A stretch of 64,000 nucleotides of DNA from Aquatica leii (Eukaryota; Arthropoda; Insecta; Coleoptera; Lampyridae): positions 194,728,221-194,792,220 of the forward strand of contig CM069433.1 in NCBI GenBank assembly GCA_035610365.1, in the 5' to 3' direction. Both the position numbers and the translations under genes were made by a program. Below are positions 20,801-33,633 of the stretch, piece by piece. Below the pieces are notes generated by a model, which saw nothing but the letters and a program-made list of their open reading frames with translations, was not told the DNA's origin and ran no database searches. Numbering within the stretch: position 1 is the stretch's first letter; every line of letters begins with the position of its first letter.

Positions 20801-22593
20801 TTAAATATACCCGATGGTCAATTACGAACATTATTACAAAGAAAAAACAATTAAAAAACAAACAGGAAGCTTGTAAATTTAAATTAAAGTTTAAGGTAGG
20901 CAACTTACAATGCACTACACGTCACGAAGACATCTTCTTTACTTCATGTTCTCCTGATACAAAATCGCAAGTTTTCGAAATTTTTCGTGTTAGGTTAGCG
21001 TTTTAGGAGAAACTTTAAGACGTCGATTTTTCGATTTAAATACAAAAAAATAAGAATGTTTTGTTACTATCTCATCTGTAAAAGGCCTAAAACTAATTGA
21101 AAATGATAAAACTTTTTTTGGTAATAAGCGTTAAGCCTTGTTAATCAAAAATTTCGATTTGCCAAAAAACTAAAAAAATATTTTTAATTGTAATTATTTA
21201 AATATACCCGATGGTCAATTACGAACATTATTACAAAGAAAAAACAATTAAAAAACAAACAGGAAGCTTGTAAATTTAAATTAAAGTTTAAGGTAGGCAA
21301 CTTACAATGCACTACACGTCACGAAGACATCTTCTTTACTTCATGTTCTCCTGATACAAAATCGCAAGTTTTCGAAATTTTTCGTGTTAGGTTAGCGTTT
21401 TAGGAGAAACTTTAAGACGTCGATTTTTCGATTTAAATACAAAAAATAAGAATGTTTTGTTACTAACGTCTGTAATAAGCCAAAAACTAATTCAAAATGA
21501 TAAAACTTTTTTGACAAAAAGCGTTAAGCCTTGTTAATCAAAAATTTCGATTTGTTAAAAACTAAAAAATATTTTTAATTGTAATTATTTTAATATACCC
21601 GATGGTCAATTACGAACATTATTAAAAAGAAAAACAATTAAAAACAAACAGGAAGCTTGTAAATACAAATTAAAGTTTAAGGTAGGCAACTTACAAGGCA
21701 CTACACGTCACGAAGACATCTTCTTTACTTCATGTTCTCCTGATACAAAATCGCAAGTTTTCGAAATTTTTCGTGTTAGGTTAGCGTTTTAGGAGAAACT
21801 TTAAGACGTCGATTTTCGATTTAAATACAAAAAAACAAGAATGTTTTGTTTCTATCCCATCTGTAAAAGGCCTAAAACTCATTGAAAATGATAAAACTTT
21901 TTTTGGTAATAAGCGTTAAGCCTTGTTAATCAAAAATTTCGATTTGCCAAAAACTAAAAATATTTTTAATTGTAATTATTTAAATATACCCGATGGTCAA
22001 TTACGAACATTATTACAAAGAAAAAACAATTAAAAAACAAACAGGAAGCTTGTAAATTTAAATTAAAGTTTAAGGTAGGCAACTTACAATGCACTACACG
22101 TCACGAAGACATCTTCTTTACTTCATGTTCTCCTGATACAAAATCGCAAGTTTTCGAAATTTTTCGTGTTAGGTTAGCGTTTTAGGAGAAACTTTAAGAC
22201 GTCGATTTTTGGGGTTTAAACACAGAAAATTAAGAATATTTTAATAGTAATCGTTGTAAAAGGCCTAAAACTAATTAAAAATAATAAAACTTTTTTTGGC
22301 AAAAAGCGTTAAGCCTTGTTAATCAAAAATTTCGATTTGCCAAAAAACTAAAAAAATATTTTTAATTGTAATTATTTAAATATACCCGATGGTCAATTAC
22401 GAACATTATTAAAAAGAAAAAACAATTAAAAAACAAACAGGAAGCTTGTAAATACAAATTAAAGTTTAAGGTAGGCAACTTACAAGGCACTACACGTCAC
22501 GAAGACATCTTCTTTACTTCATGTTCTCCTGATACAAAATCGCAAGTTTTCGAAATTTTTCGTGTTAGGTTAGCGTTTTAGGAGAAACTTTAA
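17876..22593 (+). repeat. 12-monomer higher-order repeat, unit 1
   Basis: Twelve consecutive monomers with a specific order of variants: among them gatgatcaa with acaaggcac in position 2, an ATTTTAATATA variant in positions 3 and 10, ttcacttta bodies in positions 1, 5 and 7, the tactatctcatctg block in position 9, and the ggggtttaaacacag block in position 12. The same order repeats in the next 4.7 kb. Unit length is 4718 bases. Confidence 0.85.
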
Positions 22594-25500
22594 GACGTCG
22601 ATTTTCGATTTAAATACAAAAAATAAGAATGTTTTGTTACTAACGTCTGTAATAAGCCAAAAACTAATTCAAAATGATAAAACTTTTTTGACAAAAGCGT
22701 TAAGCCTTGTTAATCAAAAATTTCGATTTGTTAAAAACTAAAAAATATTTTTAATTGTAATTATTTAAATATACCCGATGGTCAATTACGAACATTATTA
22801 AAAAGAAAAAACAATTAAAAAACAAACAGGAAGCTTGTAAATACAAATTAAAGTTTAAGGTAGGCAACTTACAATGCACTACACGTCACGAAGACATCTT
22901 CTTCACTTTATGTTCTCCTGATACAAAATCGGAAATTTTAGAAATTTTTCGTGTTAGGTTAGCGTTTTAGGAGAAACTTTAAGACGTCGATTTTTCGATT
23001 TAAATACAAAAAAATAAGAATGTTTTGTTACTATCGTCTGTAAAAGGCCTAAAACTAATTAAAAATAATAAAACTTTTTTTGGCAAAAAGCGTTAAGCCT
23101 TGTTAATCAAAAATTTCGATTTGTCAAAAAACTAAAAAAATATTTTTAATTGTAATTATTTAAATATACCCGATGATCAATTACGAACATTATTAAAAAG
23201 AAAAAACAATTAAAAAACAAACAGGAAGCTTGTAAATACAAATTAAAGTTTAAGGTAGGCAACTTACAAGGCACTACACGTCACGAAGACATCTTCTTTA
23301 CTTCATGTTCTCCTGATACAAAATCGCAAGTTTTCGAAATTTTTCGTGTTAGGTTAGCGTTTTAGGAGAAACTTTAAGACGTCGATTTTCGATTTAAATA
23401 CAAAAAATAAGAATGTTTTGTTACTAACGTGTGTAATAAGCCAAAAACTAAGTCAAAATGATAAAACTTCTTTTGACGAAAAGGGTTAAGCATTGCTAAT
23501 CAAAAATTTCGATTTGTTAAAAAACTAAAAAAATATTTTTAATTGTAATTATTTTAATATACCCGATGGTCAATTACGAACATTATTAAAAAGAAAAAAC
23601 AATTAAAAAACAAACAGGAAGCTTGTAAATACAAATTAAAGTTTAAGGTAGGCAACTTACAAGGCACTACACGTCACGAAGACATCTTCTTTACTTCATG
23701 TTCTCCTGATACAAAATCGCAAGTTTTCGAAATTTTTCGTGTTAGGTTAGCGTTTTAGGAGAAACTTTAAGACGTCGATTTTTCGATTTAAATACAAAAA
23801 AATAAGAATGTTTTGTTACTAACGTCTGTAATAAGCCAAAAACTAATTCAAAATGATAAAACTTTTTTGACAAAAGCGTTAAGCCTTGTTAATCAAAAAT
23901 TTCGATTTGTTAAAAACTAAAAAATATTTTTAATTGTAATTATTTAAATATACCCGATGGTCAATTACGAACATTATTACAAAGAAAAAACAATTAAAAA
24001 ACAAACAGGAAGCTTGTAAATTTAAATTAAAGTTTAAGGTAGGCAACTTACAATGCACTACACGTCACGAAGACATCTTCTTTACTTCATGTTCTCCTGA
24101 TACAAAATCGCAAGTTTTCGAAATTTTCGTGTTAGGTTAGCGTTTTAGGAGAAACTTTAAGACGTCGATTTTTCGATTTAAATACAAAAAATAAGAATGT
24201 TTTGTTACTAACGTCTGTAATAAGCCAAAAACTAATTCAAAATGATAAAACTTTTTTGACAAAAAGCGTTAAGCCTTGTTAATCAAAAATTTCGATTTGT
24301 TAAAAACTAAAAATATTTTTAATTGTAATTATTTAAATATACCCGATGGTCAATTACGAACATTATTAAAAAGAAAAAACAATTAAAAAACAAACAGGAA
24401 GCTTGTAAATACAAATTAAAGTTTAAGGTAGGCAACTTACAATGCACTACACGTCACGAAGACATCTTCTTCACTTTATGTTCTCCTGATACAAAATCGG
24501 AAATTTTAGAAATTTTTCGTGTTAGGTTAGCGTTTTAGGAGAAACTTTAAGACGTCGATTTTTCGATTTAAATACAAAAAAATAAGAATGTTTTGTTACT
24601 ATCGTCTGTAAAAGGCCTAAAACTAATTAAAAATAATAAAACTTTTTTTGGCAAAAAGCGTTAAGCCTTGTTAATCAAAAATTTCGATTTGTCAAAAAAC
24701 TAAAAAAATATTTTTAATTGTAATTATTTAAATATACCCGATGGTCAATTACGAACATTATTAAAAAGAAAAAACAATTAAAAAACAAACAGGAAGCTTG
24801 TAAATACAAATTAAAGTTTAAGGTAGGCAACTTACAATGCACTACACGTCACGAAGACATCTTCTTTACTTCATGTTCTCCTGATACAAAATCGCAAGTT
24901 TTCGAAATTTTTCGTGTTAGGTTAGCGTTTTAGGAGAAACTTTAAGACGTCGATTTTTCGATTTAAATACAAAAAAATAAGAATGTTTTGTTACTAACGT
25001 CTGTAATAAGCCAAAAACTAATTCAAAATGATAAAACTTTTTTTGACAAAAAGCGTTAAGCCTTGTTAATCAAAAATTTCGATTTGTTAAAAACTAAAAA
25101 ATATTTTTAATTGTAATTATTTAAATATACCCGATGGTCAATTACGAACATTATTAAAAAGAAAAAACAATTAAAAAACAAACAGGAAGCTTGTAAATAC
25201 AAATTAAAGTTTAAGGTAGGCAACTTACAATGCACTACACGTCACGAAGACATCTTCTTCACTTTATGTTCTCCTGATACAAAATCGGAAATTTTAGAAA
25301 TTTTTCGTGTTAGGTTAGCGTTTTAGGAGAAACTTTAAGACGTCGATTTTTCGATTTAAATACAAAAAAATAAGAATGTTTTGTTACTATCGTCTGTAAA
25401 AGGCCTAAAACTAATTAAAAATAATAAAATTTTTTTTGGCAAAAAGCGTTTAGCCTTGTTAATCAAAAATTTCGAATTGTCAAAAAACTAAAAAAAATTG

Positions 25501-27314
25501 TTTAATTGTAATCATTTAAATATACCCGATGGTCAATTACGAACATTATTACAAAGAAAAAACAATTTAAAAACAAACAGGAAGCTTGTAAATTAAAATT
25601 AAAGTTTAACGTAGGCAACTTACAATGCACTACACGTCACGAAGACATTTTCTTTACTTCATGTTCTCCTGATACAAAATCGCAAGTTTTCGAAATTTTT
25701 CGTGTTAGGTTAGCGTTTTAGGAGAAACTTTAAGACGTCGATTTTTCGATTTAAATACAAAAAAATAAGAATGTTTTGTTACTATCTCATCTGTAAAAGG
25801 CCTAAAACTAATTGAAAATGATAAAACTTTTTTTGGTAATAAGCGTTAAGCCTTGTTAATCAAAAATTTCGATTTGCCAAAAAACTAAAAAAATATTTTT
25901 AATTGTAATTATTTAAATATACCCGATGGTCAATTACGAACATTATTACAAAGAAAAAACAATTAAAAAACAAACAGGAAGCTTGTAAATTTAAATTAAA
26001 GTTTAAGGTAGGCAACTTACAATGCACTACACGTCACGAAGACATCTTCTTTACTTCATGTTCTCCTGATACAAAATCGCAAGTTTTCGAAATTTTTCGT
26101 GTTAGGTTAGCGTTTTAGGAGAAACTTTAAGACGTCGATTTTTCGATTTAAATACAAAAAAATAAGAATGTTTTGTTACTCACGTCTGTAATAAGCCAAA
26201 AACTAATTCAAAATGATAAAACTTTTTTTGACAAAAAGCGTTAAGCCTTGTTAATCAAAAATTTCGATTTGTTAAAAAACTAAAAAAATATTTTTAATTG
26301 TAATTATTTTAATATACCCGATGGTCAATTACGAACATTATTAAAAAGAAAAAACAATTAAAAAACAAACAGGAAGCTTGTAAATACAAATTAAAGTTTA
26401 AGGTAGGCAACTTACAAGGCACTACACGTCACGAAGACATCTTCTTTACTTCATGTTCTCCTGATACAAAATCGCAAGTTTTCGAAATTTTTCGTGTTAG
26501 GTTAGCGTTTTAGGAGAAACTTTAAGACGTCGATTTTTCGATTTAAATACAAAAAAATAAGAATGTTTTGTTACTATCTCATCTGTAAAAGGCCTAAAAC
26601 TAATTGAAAATGATAAAACTTTTTTTGGTAATAAGCGTTAAGCCTTGTTAATCAAAAATTTCGATTTGCCAAAAAACTAAAAAAATATTTTTAATTGTAA
26701 TTATTTAAATATACCCGATGGTCAATTACGAACATTATTACAAAGAAAAACAATTAAAAAACAAACAGGAAGCTTGTAAATTTAAATTAAAGTTTAAGGT
26801 AGGCAACTTACAATGCACTACACGTCACGAAGACATCTTCTTTACTTCATGTTCTCCTGATACAAAATCGCAAGTTTTCGAAATTTTTCGTGTTAGGTTA
26901 GCGTTTTAGGAGAAACTTTAAGACGTCGATTTTGGGGTTTAAACACAGAAAATTAAGAATATTTTAATAGTAATCGTTGTAAAAGGCCTAAAACTAATTA
27001 AAAATAATAAAACTTTTTTTGGCAAAAAGCGTTAAGCCTTGTTAATCAAAAATTTCGATTTGCCAAAAAACTAAAAAAATATTTTTAATTGTAATTATTT
27101 AAATATACCCGATGGTCAATTACGAACATTATTAAAAGAAAAAACAATTAAAAACAAACAGGAAGCTTGTAAATACAAATTAAAGTTTAAGGTAGGCAAC
27201 TTACAAGGCACTACACGTCACGAAGACATCTTCTTTACTTCATGTTCTCCTGATACAAAATCGCAAGTTTTCGAAATTTTTCGTGTTAGGTTAGCGTTTT
27301 AGGAGAAACTTTAA
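22594..27314 (+). repeat. 12-monomer higher-order repeat, unit 2
   Basis: All twelve monomers match unit 1 position by position in their diagnostic variants. The gatgatcaa marker recurs at 23172, 4714 bases after its counterpart at 18458, and the ctcatctg marker at 25786, 4715 bases after 21071. Position 11 differs slightly (catcccatc-type in unit 1, ctcatc in unit 2). Positions 3 and 8 carry extra private mutations. Confidence 0.85.
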
Positions 27315-30080
27315 GACGTCGATTTTTCGATTTAAATACAAAAAAATAAGAATGTTTTGTTACTAACGTCTGTAATAAGCCAAAAACTAATTGAAAATGA
27401 TAAAACTTTTTTTGGTAATAAGCGTTAAGCCTTGTTAATCAAAAATTTCGATTTGCCAAAAAACTAAAAAAATATTTTTAATTGTAATTATTTAAATATA
27501 CCCGATGGTCAATTACGAACATTATTACAAAGAAAAAACAATTAAAAAACAAACAGGAAGCTTGTAAATTTAAATTAAAGTTTAAGGTAGGCAACTTACA
27601 ATGCACTACACGTCACGAAGACATCTTCTTTACTTCATGTTCTCCTGATACAAAATCGCAAGTTTTCGAAATTTTTCGTGTTAGGTTAGCGTTTTAGGAG
27701 AAACTTTAAGACGTCGATTTTTGGGGTTTAAACACAGAAAATTAAGAATATTTTAATAGTAATCGTTGTAAAAGGCCTAAAACTAATTAAAAATAATAAA
27801 ACTTTTTTTGGCAAAAAGCGTTAAGCCTTGTTAATCAAAAATTTCGATTTGCCAAAAAACTAAAAAAATATTTTTAATTGTAATTATTTAAATATACCCG
27901 ATGGTCAATTACGAACATTATTAAAAAGAAAAAACAATTAAAAACAAACAGGAAGCTTGTAAATTTAAATTAAAGTTTAAGGTAGGCAACTTACAATGCA
28001 CTACACGTCACGAAGACATCTTCTTTACTTCATGTTCTCCTGATACAAAATCGGAAATTTTAGAAATTATTCGTGTTAGGTTAGCGTTTTAGGAGAAACT
28101 TTAAGACGTCGATTTTTGGGTTTAAACACAGAAAATTAAGAATATTTTAATAGTAATCGTTGAAAGAGGCCTAAAACTAATTAAAAATAATAAAACTTTC
28201 TTTGGCAAAAAGCGTTAAGCCTTGTTAATCAAAAATTTCGACTTGCCCAAACCTAAAAAAATATTTTTAATTGTAATTATTTAAATATACCCGATGGTCA
28301 ATTACGAACATTATTAAAAAGAAAAAACAATTAAAAAACAAACAGGAAGCTTGTAAATTTAAATTAAAGTTTAAGGTAGGCAACTTACAATGCACTACAC
28401 GTCACGAAGACATCTTCTTTACTTCATGTTCTCCTGATACAAAATCGCAAATTTTCGAAATTTTTCGTGTTAGGTTAGCGTTTTAGGAGAAACTTTAAGA
28501 CGTCGATTTTTGGGGTTTAAACACAGAAAATTAAGAATATTTTAATAGTAATCGTTGTAAAAGGCCTAAAACTAATTAAAAATAATAAAACTTTTTTTGG
28601 CAAAAAGCGTTAAGCCTTGTTAATCAAAAATTTCGATTTGCCAAAAAACTAAAAAAATATTTTTAATTGTAATTATTTAAATATACCCGATGGTCAATTA
28701 CGAACATTATTAAAAAGAAAAAACAATTAAAAAACAAACAGGAAGCTTGTAAATTTAAATTAAAGTTTAAGGTAGGCAACTTACAATGCACTACACGTCA
28801 CGAAGACATCTTCTTTACTTCATGTTCTCCTGATACAAAATCGGAAATTTTAGAAATTATTCGTGTTAGGTTAGCGTTTTAGGAGAAACTTTAAGACGTC
28901 GATTTTTCGATTTAAATACAAAAAAATAAGAATGTTTTGTTACTATCTCATCTGTAAAAGGCCTAAAACTAATTGAAAATGATAAAACTTTTTTTGGCAA
29001 TAAGCGTTAAGCCTTGTTAATCAAAAATTTCGATTTGCCAAAAAACTAAAAAAATATTTTTAATTGTAATTATTTAAATATACCCGATGGTCAATTACGA
29101 ACATTATTAAAAAGAAAAAACAATTAAAAAACAAACAGGAAGCTTGTAAATACAAATTAAAGTTTAAGGTAGGCAACTTACAAGGCACTACACGTCACGA
29201 AGACATCTTCTTTACTTCATGTTCTCCTGATACAAAATCGCAAGTTTTCGAAATTTTTCGTGTTAGGTTAGCGTTTTAGGAGAAACTTTAAGACGTCGAT
29301 TTTTCGATTTAAATACAAAAAAATAAGAATGTTTTGTTACTAACGTCTGTAATAAGCCAAAAACTAATTCAAAATGATAAAACTTTTTTTGACAAAAAGC
29401 GTTAAGCCTTGTTAATCAAAAATTTCGATTTGTTAAAAAACTAAAAAAATATTTTTAATTGTAATTATTTTAATATACCCGATGGTCAATTACGAACATT
29501 ATTAAAAAGAAAAAACAATTAAAAAACAAACAGGAAGCTTGTAAATACAAATTAAAGTTTAAGGTAGGCAACTTACAAGGCACTACACGTCACGAAGACA
29601 TCTTCTTTACTTCATGTTCTCCTGATACAAAATCGCAAGTTTTCGAAATTTTTCGTGTTAGGTTAGCGTTTTAGGAGAAACTTTAAGGCGGGGAGTGTTC
29701 GAGTTAAATACAAAAAATAAGAATGTTTTGTTACTAACGTCTGTAATAAGCCAAAAACTAATTCAAAATGATAAAACTTTTTTTGACAAAAAGCGTTAAG
29801 CCTTGTTAATCAAAAATTTCGATTTGTTAAAAAACTAAAAAAATATTTTTAATTGTAATTATTTTAATATACCCGATGGTCAATTACGAACATTATTAAA
29901 AAGAAAAAACAATTAAAAAACAAACAGGAAGCTTGTAAATACAAATTAAAGTTTAAGGTAGGCAACTTACAAGGCACTACACGTCACGAAGACATCTTCT
30001 TTACTTCATGTTCTCCTGATACAAAATCGCAAGTTTTCGAAATTTTTCGTGTTAGGTTAGCGTTTTAGGAGAAACTTTAA
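26526..30080 (+). repeat. 9-monomer higher-order repeat, unit 1
   Basis: Order of variable blocks: ctcatctg type, gggg type, hybrid type (taataagcc with attgaaaatg), three gggg types, ctcatctg type, two taataagcc types. The bodies are also ordered; for example gcaaattttcg marks monomer 5 and acaaggcac marks monomers 2, 7, 8 and 9. Its first two monomers are also the last two of the 12-monomer unit 2. Confidence 0.85.
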
Positions 30081-33000
30081 GACGTCGATTTTTCGATTTA
30101 AATACAAAAAAATAAGAATGTTTTGTTACTATCTCATCTGTAAAAGGCCTAAAACTAATTGAAAATGATAAAACTTTTTTTGGTAATAAGCGTTAAGCCT
30201 TGTTAATCAAAAATTTCGATTTGCCAAAAAACTAAAAAAATATTTTTAATTGTAATTATTTAAATATACCCGATGGTCAATTACGAACATTATTACAAAG
30301 AAAAAACAATTAAAAAACAAACAGGAAGCTTGTAAATTTAAATTAAAGTTTAAGGTAGGCAACTTACAATGCACTACACGTCACGAAGACATCTTCTTTA
30401 CTTCATGTTCTCCTGATACAAAATCGCAAGTTTTCGAAATTTTTCGTGTTAGGTTAGCGTTTTAGGAGAAACTTTAAGACGTCGATTATTGGGGTTTAAA
30501 CACAGAAAATTAAGAATATTTTAATAGTAATCGTTGTAAAAGGCCTAAAACTAATTAAAAATAATAAAACTTTCTTTGGCAAAAAGCGTTAAGCCTTGTT
30601 AATCAAAAATTTCGATTTGCCAAAAAACTAAAAAAATATTTTTAATTGTAATTATTTAAATATACCCGATGGTCAATTACGAACATTATTAAAAAGAAAA
30701 AACAATTAAAAAACAAACAGGAAGCTTGTAAATACAAATTAAAGTTTAAGGTAGGCAACTTACAAGGCACTACACGTCACGAAGACATCTTCTTTACTTC
30801 ATGTTCTCCTGATACAAAATCGCAAGTTTTCGAAATTTTTCGTGTTAGGTTAGCGTTTTAGGAGAAACTTTAAGACGTCGATTTTTCGATTTAAATACAA
30901 AAAAATAAGAATGTTTTGTTACTAACGTCTGTAATAAGCCAAAAACTAATTGAAAATGATAAAACTTTTTTTGGTAATAAGCGTTAAGCCTTGTTAATCA
31001 AAAATTTCGATTTGCCAAAAACTAAAAAATATTTTTAATTGTAATTATTTAAATATACCCGATGGTCAATTACGAACATTATTACAAAGAAAAACAATTA
31101 AAAAACAAACAGGAAGCTTGTAAATTTAAATTAAAGTTTAAGGTAGGCAACTTACAATGCACTACACGTCACGAAGACATCTTCTTTACTTCATGTTCTC
31201 CTGATACAAAATCGCAAGTTTTCGAAATTTTTCGTGTTAGGTTAGCGTTTTAGGAGAAACTTTAAGACGTGCATTTATGGGGTTTAAACACAGAAAATTA
31301 AGAATATTTTAATAGTAATCGTTGTAAAAGGCCTAAAACTAATTAAAAATAATAAAACTTTTTTTGGCAAAAAGCGTTAAGCCTTGTTAATCAAAAATTT
31401 CGATTTGCCAAAAAACTAAAAAAATATTTTTAATTGTAATTATTTAAATATACCCGATGGTCAATTACGAACATTATTAAAAAGAAAAAACAATTAAAAA
31501 ACAAACAGGAAGCTTGTAAATTTAAATTAAAGTTTAAGGTAGGCAACTTACAATGCACTACACGTCACGAAGACATCTTCTTTACTTCATGTTCTCCTGA
31601 TACAAAATCGGAAATTTTAGAAATTATTCGTGTTAGGTTAGCGTTTTAGGAGAAACTTTAAGACGTCGATTTTTGGGGTTTAAACACAGAAAATTAAGAA
31701 TATTTTAATAGTAATCGTTGTAAAAGGCCTAAAACTAATTAAAAATAATAAAACTTTTTTTGGCAAAAAGCGTTAAGCCTTGTTAATCAAAAATTTCGAT
31801 TTGCCAAAAAACTAAAAAAATATTTTTAATTGTAATTATTTAAATATACCCGATGGTCAATTACGAACATTATTAAAAAGAAAAAACAATTAAAAAACAA
31901 ACAGGAAGCTTGTAAATTTAAATTAAAGTTTAAGGTAGGCAACTTACAATGCACTACACGTCACGAAGACATCTTCTTTACTTCATGTTCTCCTGATACA
32001 AAATCGCAAATTTTCGAAATTTTTCGTGTTAGGTTAGCGTTTTAGGAGAAACTTTAAGACCTCCATTTTGGGGTTTAAACACAGAAAATTAAGAATATTT
32101 TAATAGTAATCGTTGTAAAAGGCCTAAAACTAATTAAAAATAATAAAACTTTTTTGGCAAAAGCGTTAAGCCTTGTTAATCAAAAATTTCGAATTGGCAA
32201 AAAACTAAAAAATATTTTTAATTGTAATTATTTAAATATACCCGATGGTCAATTACGAACATTATTAAAAAGAAAAAACAATTAAAAAACAAACAGGAAG
32301 CTTGTAAATTTAAATTAAAGTTTAAGGTAGGCAACTTACAATGCACTACACGTCACGAAGACATCTTCTTTACTTCATGTTCTCCTGATACAAAATCGGA
32401 AATTTTAGAAATTATTCGTGTTAGGTTAGCGTTTTAGGAGAAACTTTAAGACGTCGATTTTTCGATTTAAATACAAAAAAATAAGAATGTTTTGTTACTA
32501 TCTCATCTGTAAAAGGCCTAAAACTAATTGAAAATGATAAAACTTTTTTTGGCAATAAGCGTTAAGCCTTGTTAATCAAAAATTTCGATTTGCCAAAAAA
32601 CTAAAAAAATATTTTTAATTGTAATTATTTAAATATACCCGATGGTCAATTACGAACATTATTAAAAAGAAAAAACAATTAAAAAACAAACAGGAAGCTT
32701 GTAAATACAAATTAAAGTTTAAGGTAGGCAACTTACAAGGCACTACACGTCACGAAGACATCTTCTTTACTTCATGTTCTCCTGATACAAAATCGCAAGT
32801 TTTCGAAATTTTTCGTGTTAGGTTAGCGTTTTAGGAGAAACTTTAAGACGTCGATTTTTCGATTTAAATACAAAAAAATAAGAATGTTTTGTTACTAACG
32901 TCTGTAATAAGCCAAAAACTAATTCAAAATGATAAAACTTTTTTTGACAAAAAGCGTTAAGCCTTGTTAATCAAAAATTTCGATTTGTTAAAAAACTAAA

Positions 33001-33633
33001 AAAATATTTTTAATTGTAATTATTTAAATATACCCGATGGTCAATTACGAACATTATTACAAAGAAAAACAATTAAAAACAAACAGGAAGCTTGTAAATA
33101 CAAATTAAAGTTTAAGGTAGGCAACTTACAAGGCACTACACGTCACGAAGACATCTTCTTTACTTCATGTTCTCCTGATACAAAATCGCAAGTTTTCGAA
33201 ATTTTTCGTGTTAGGTTAGCGTTTTAGGAGAAACTTTAAGACGTCGATTTTTCGATTTAAATACAAAAAATAAGAATGTTTTGTTACTAACGTCTGTAAT
33301 AAGCCAAAAACTAATTCAAAATGATAAAACTTTTTTTGACAAAAAGCGTTAAGCCTTGTTAATCAAAAATTTCGATTTGTTAAAAAACTAAAAAAATATT
33401 TTTAATTGTAATTATTTAAATATACCCGATGGTCAATTACGAACATTATTAAAAAGAAAAAACAATTAAAAAACAAACAGGAAGCTTGTAAATACAAATT
33501 AAAGTTTAAGGTAGGCAACTTACAAGGCACTACACGTCACGAAGACATCTTCTTTACTTCATGTTCTCCTGATACAAAATCGCAAGTTTTCGAAATTTTT
33601 CGTGTTAGGTTAGCGTTTTAGGAGAAACTTTAA
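30081..33633 (+). repeat. 9-monomer higher-order repeat, unit 2
   Basis: Repeats the previous nine monomers in the same order and with the same body variants, offset by 3555 bases; the rare gcaaattttcg marker recurs in monomer 5. Monomers 8 and 9 differ by attatttaaat instead of attattttaat. A third unit starts at 33634 with the same two monomer types and then breaks off. Confidence 0.85.
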
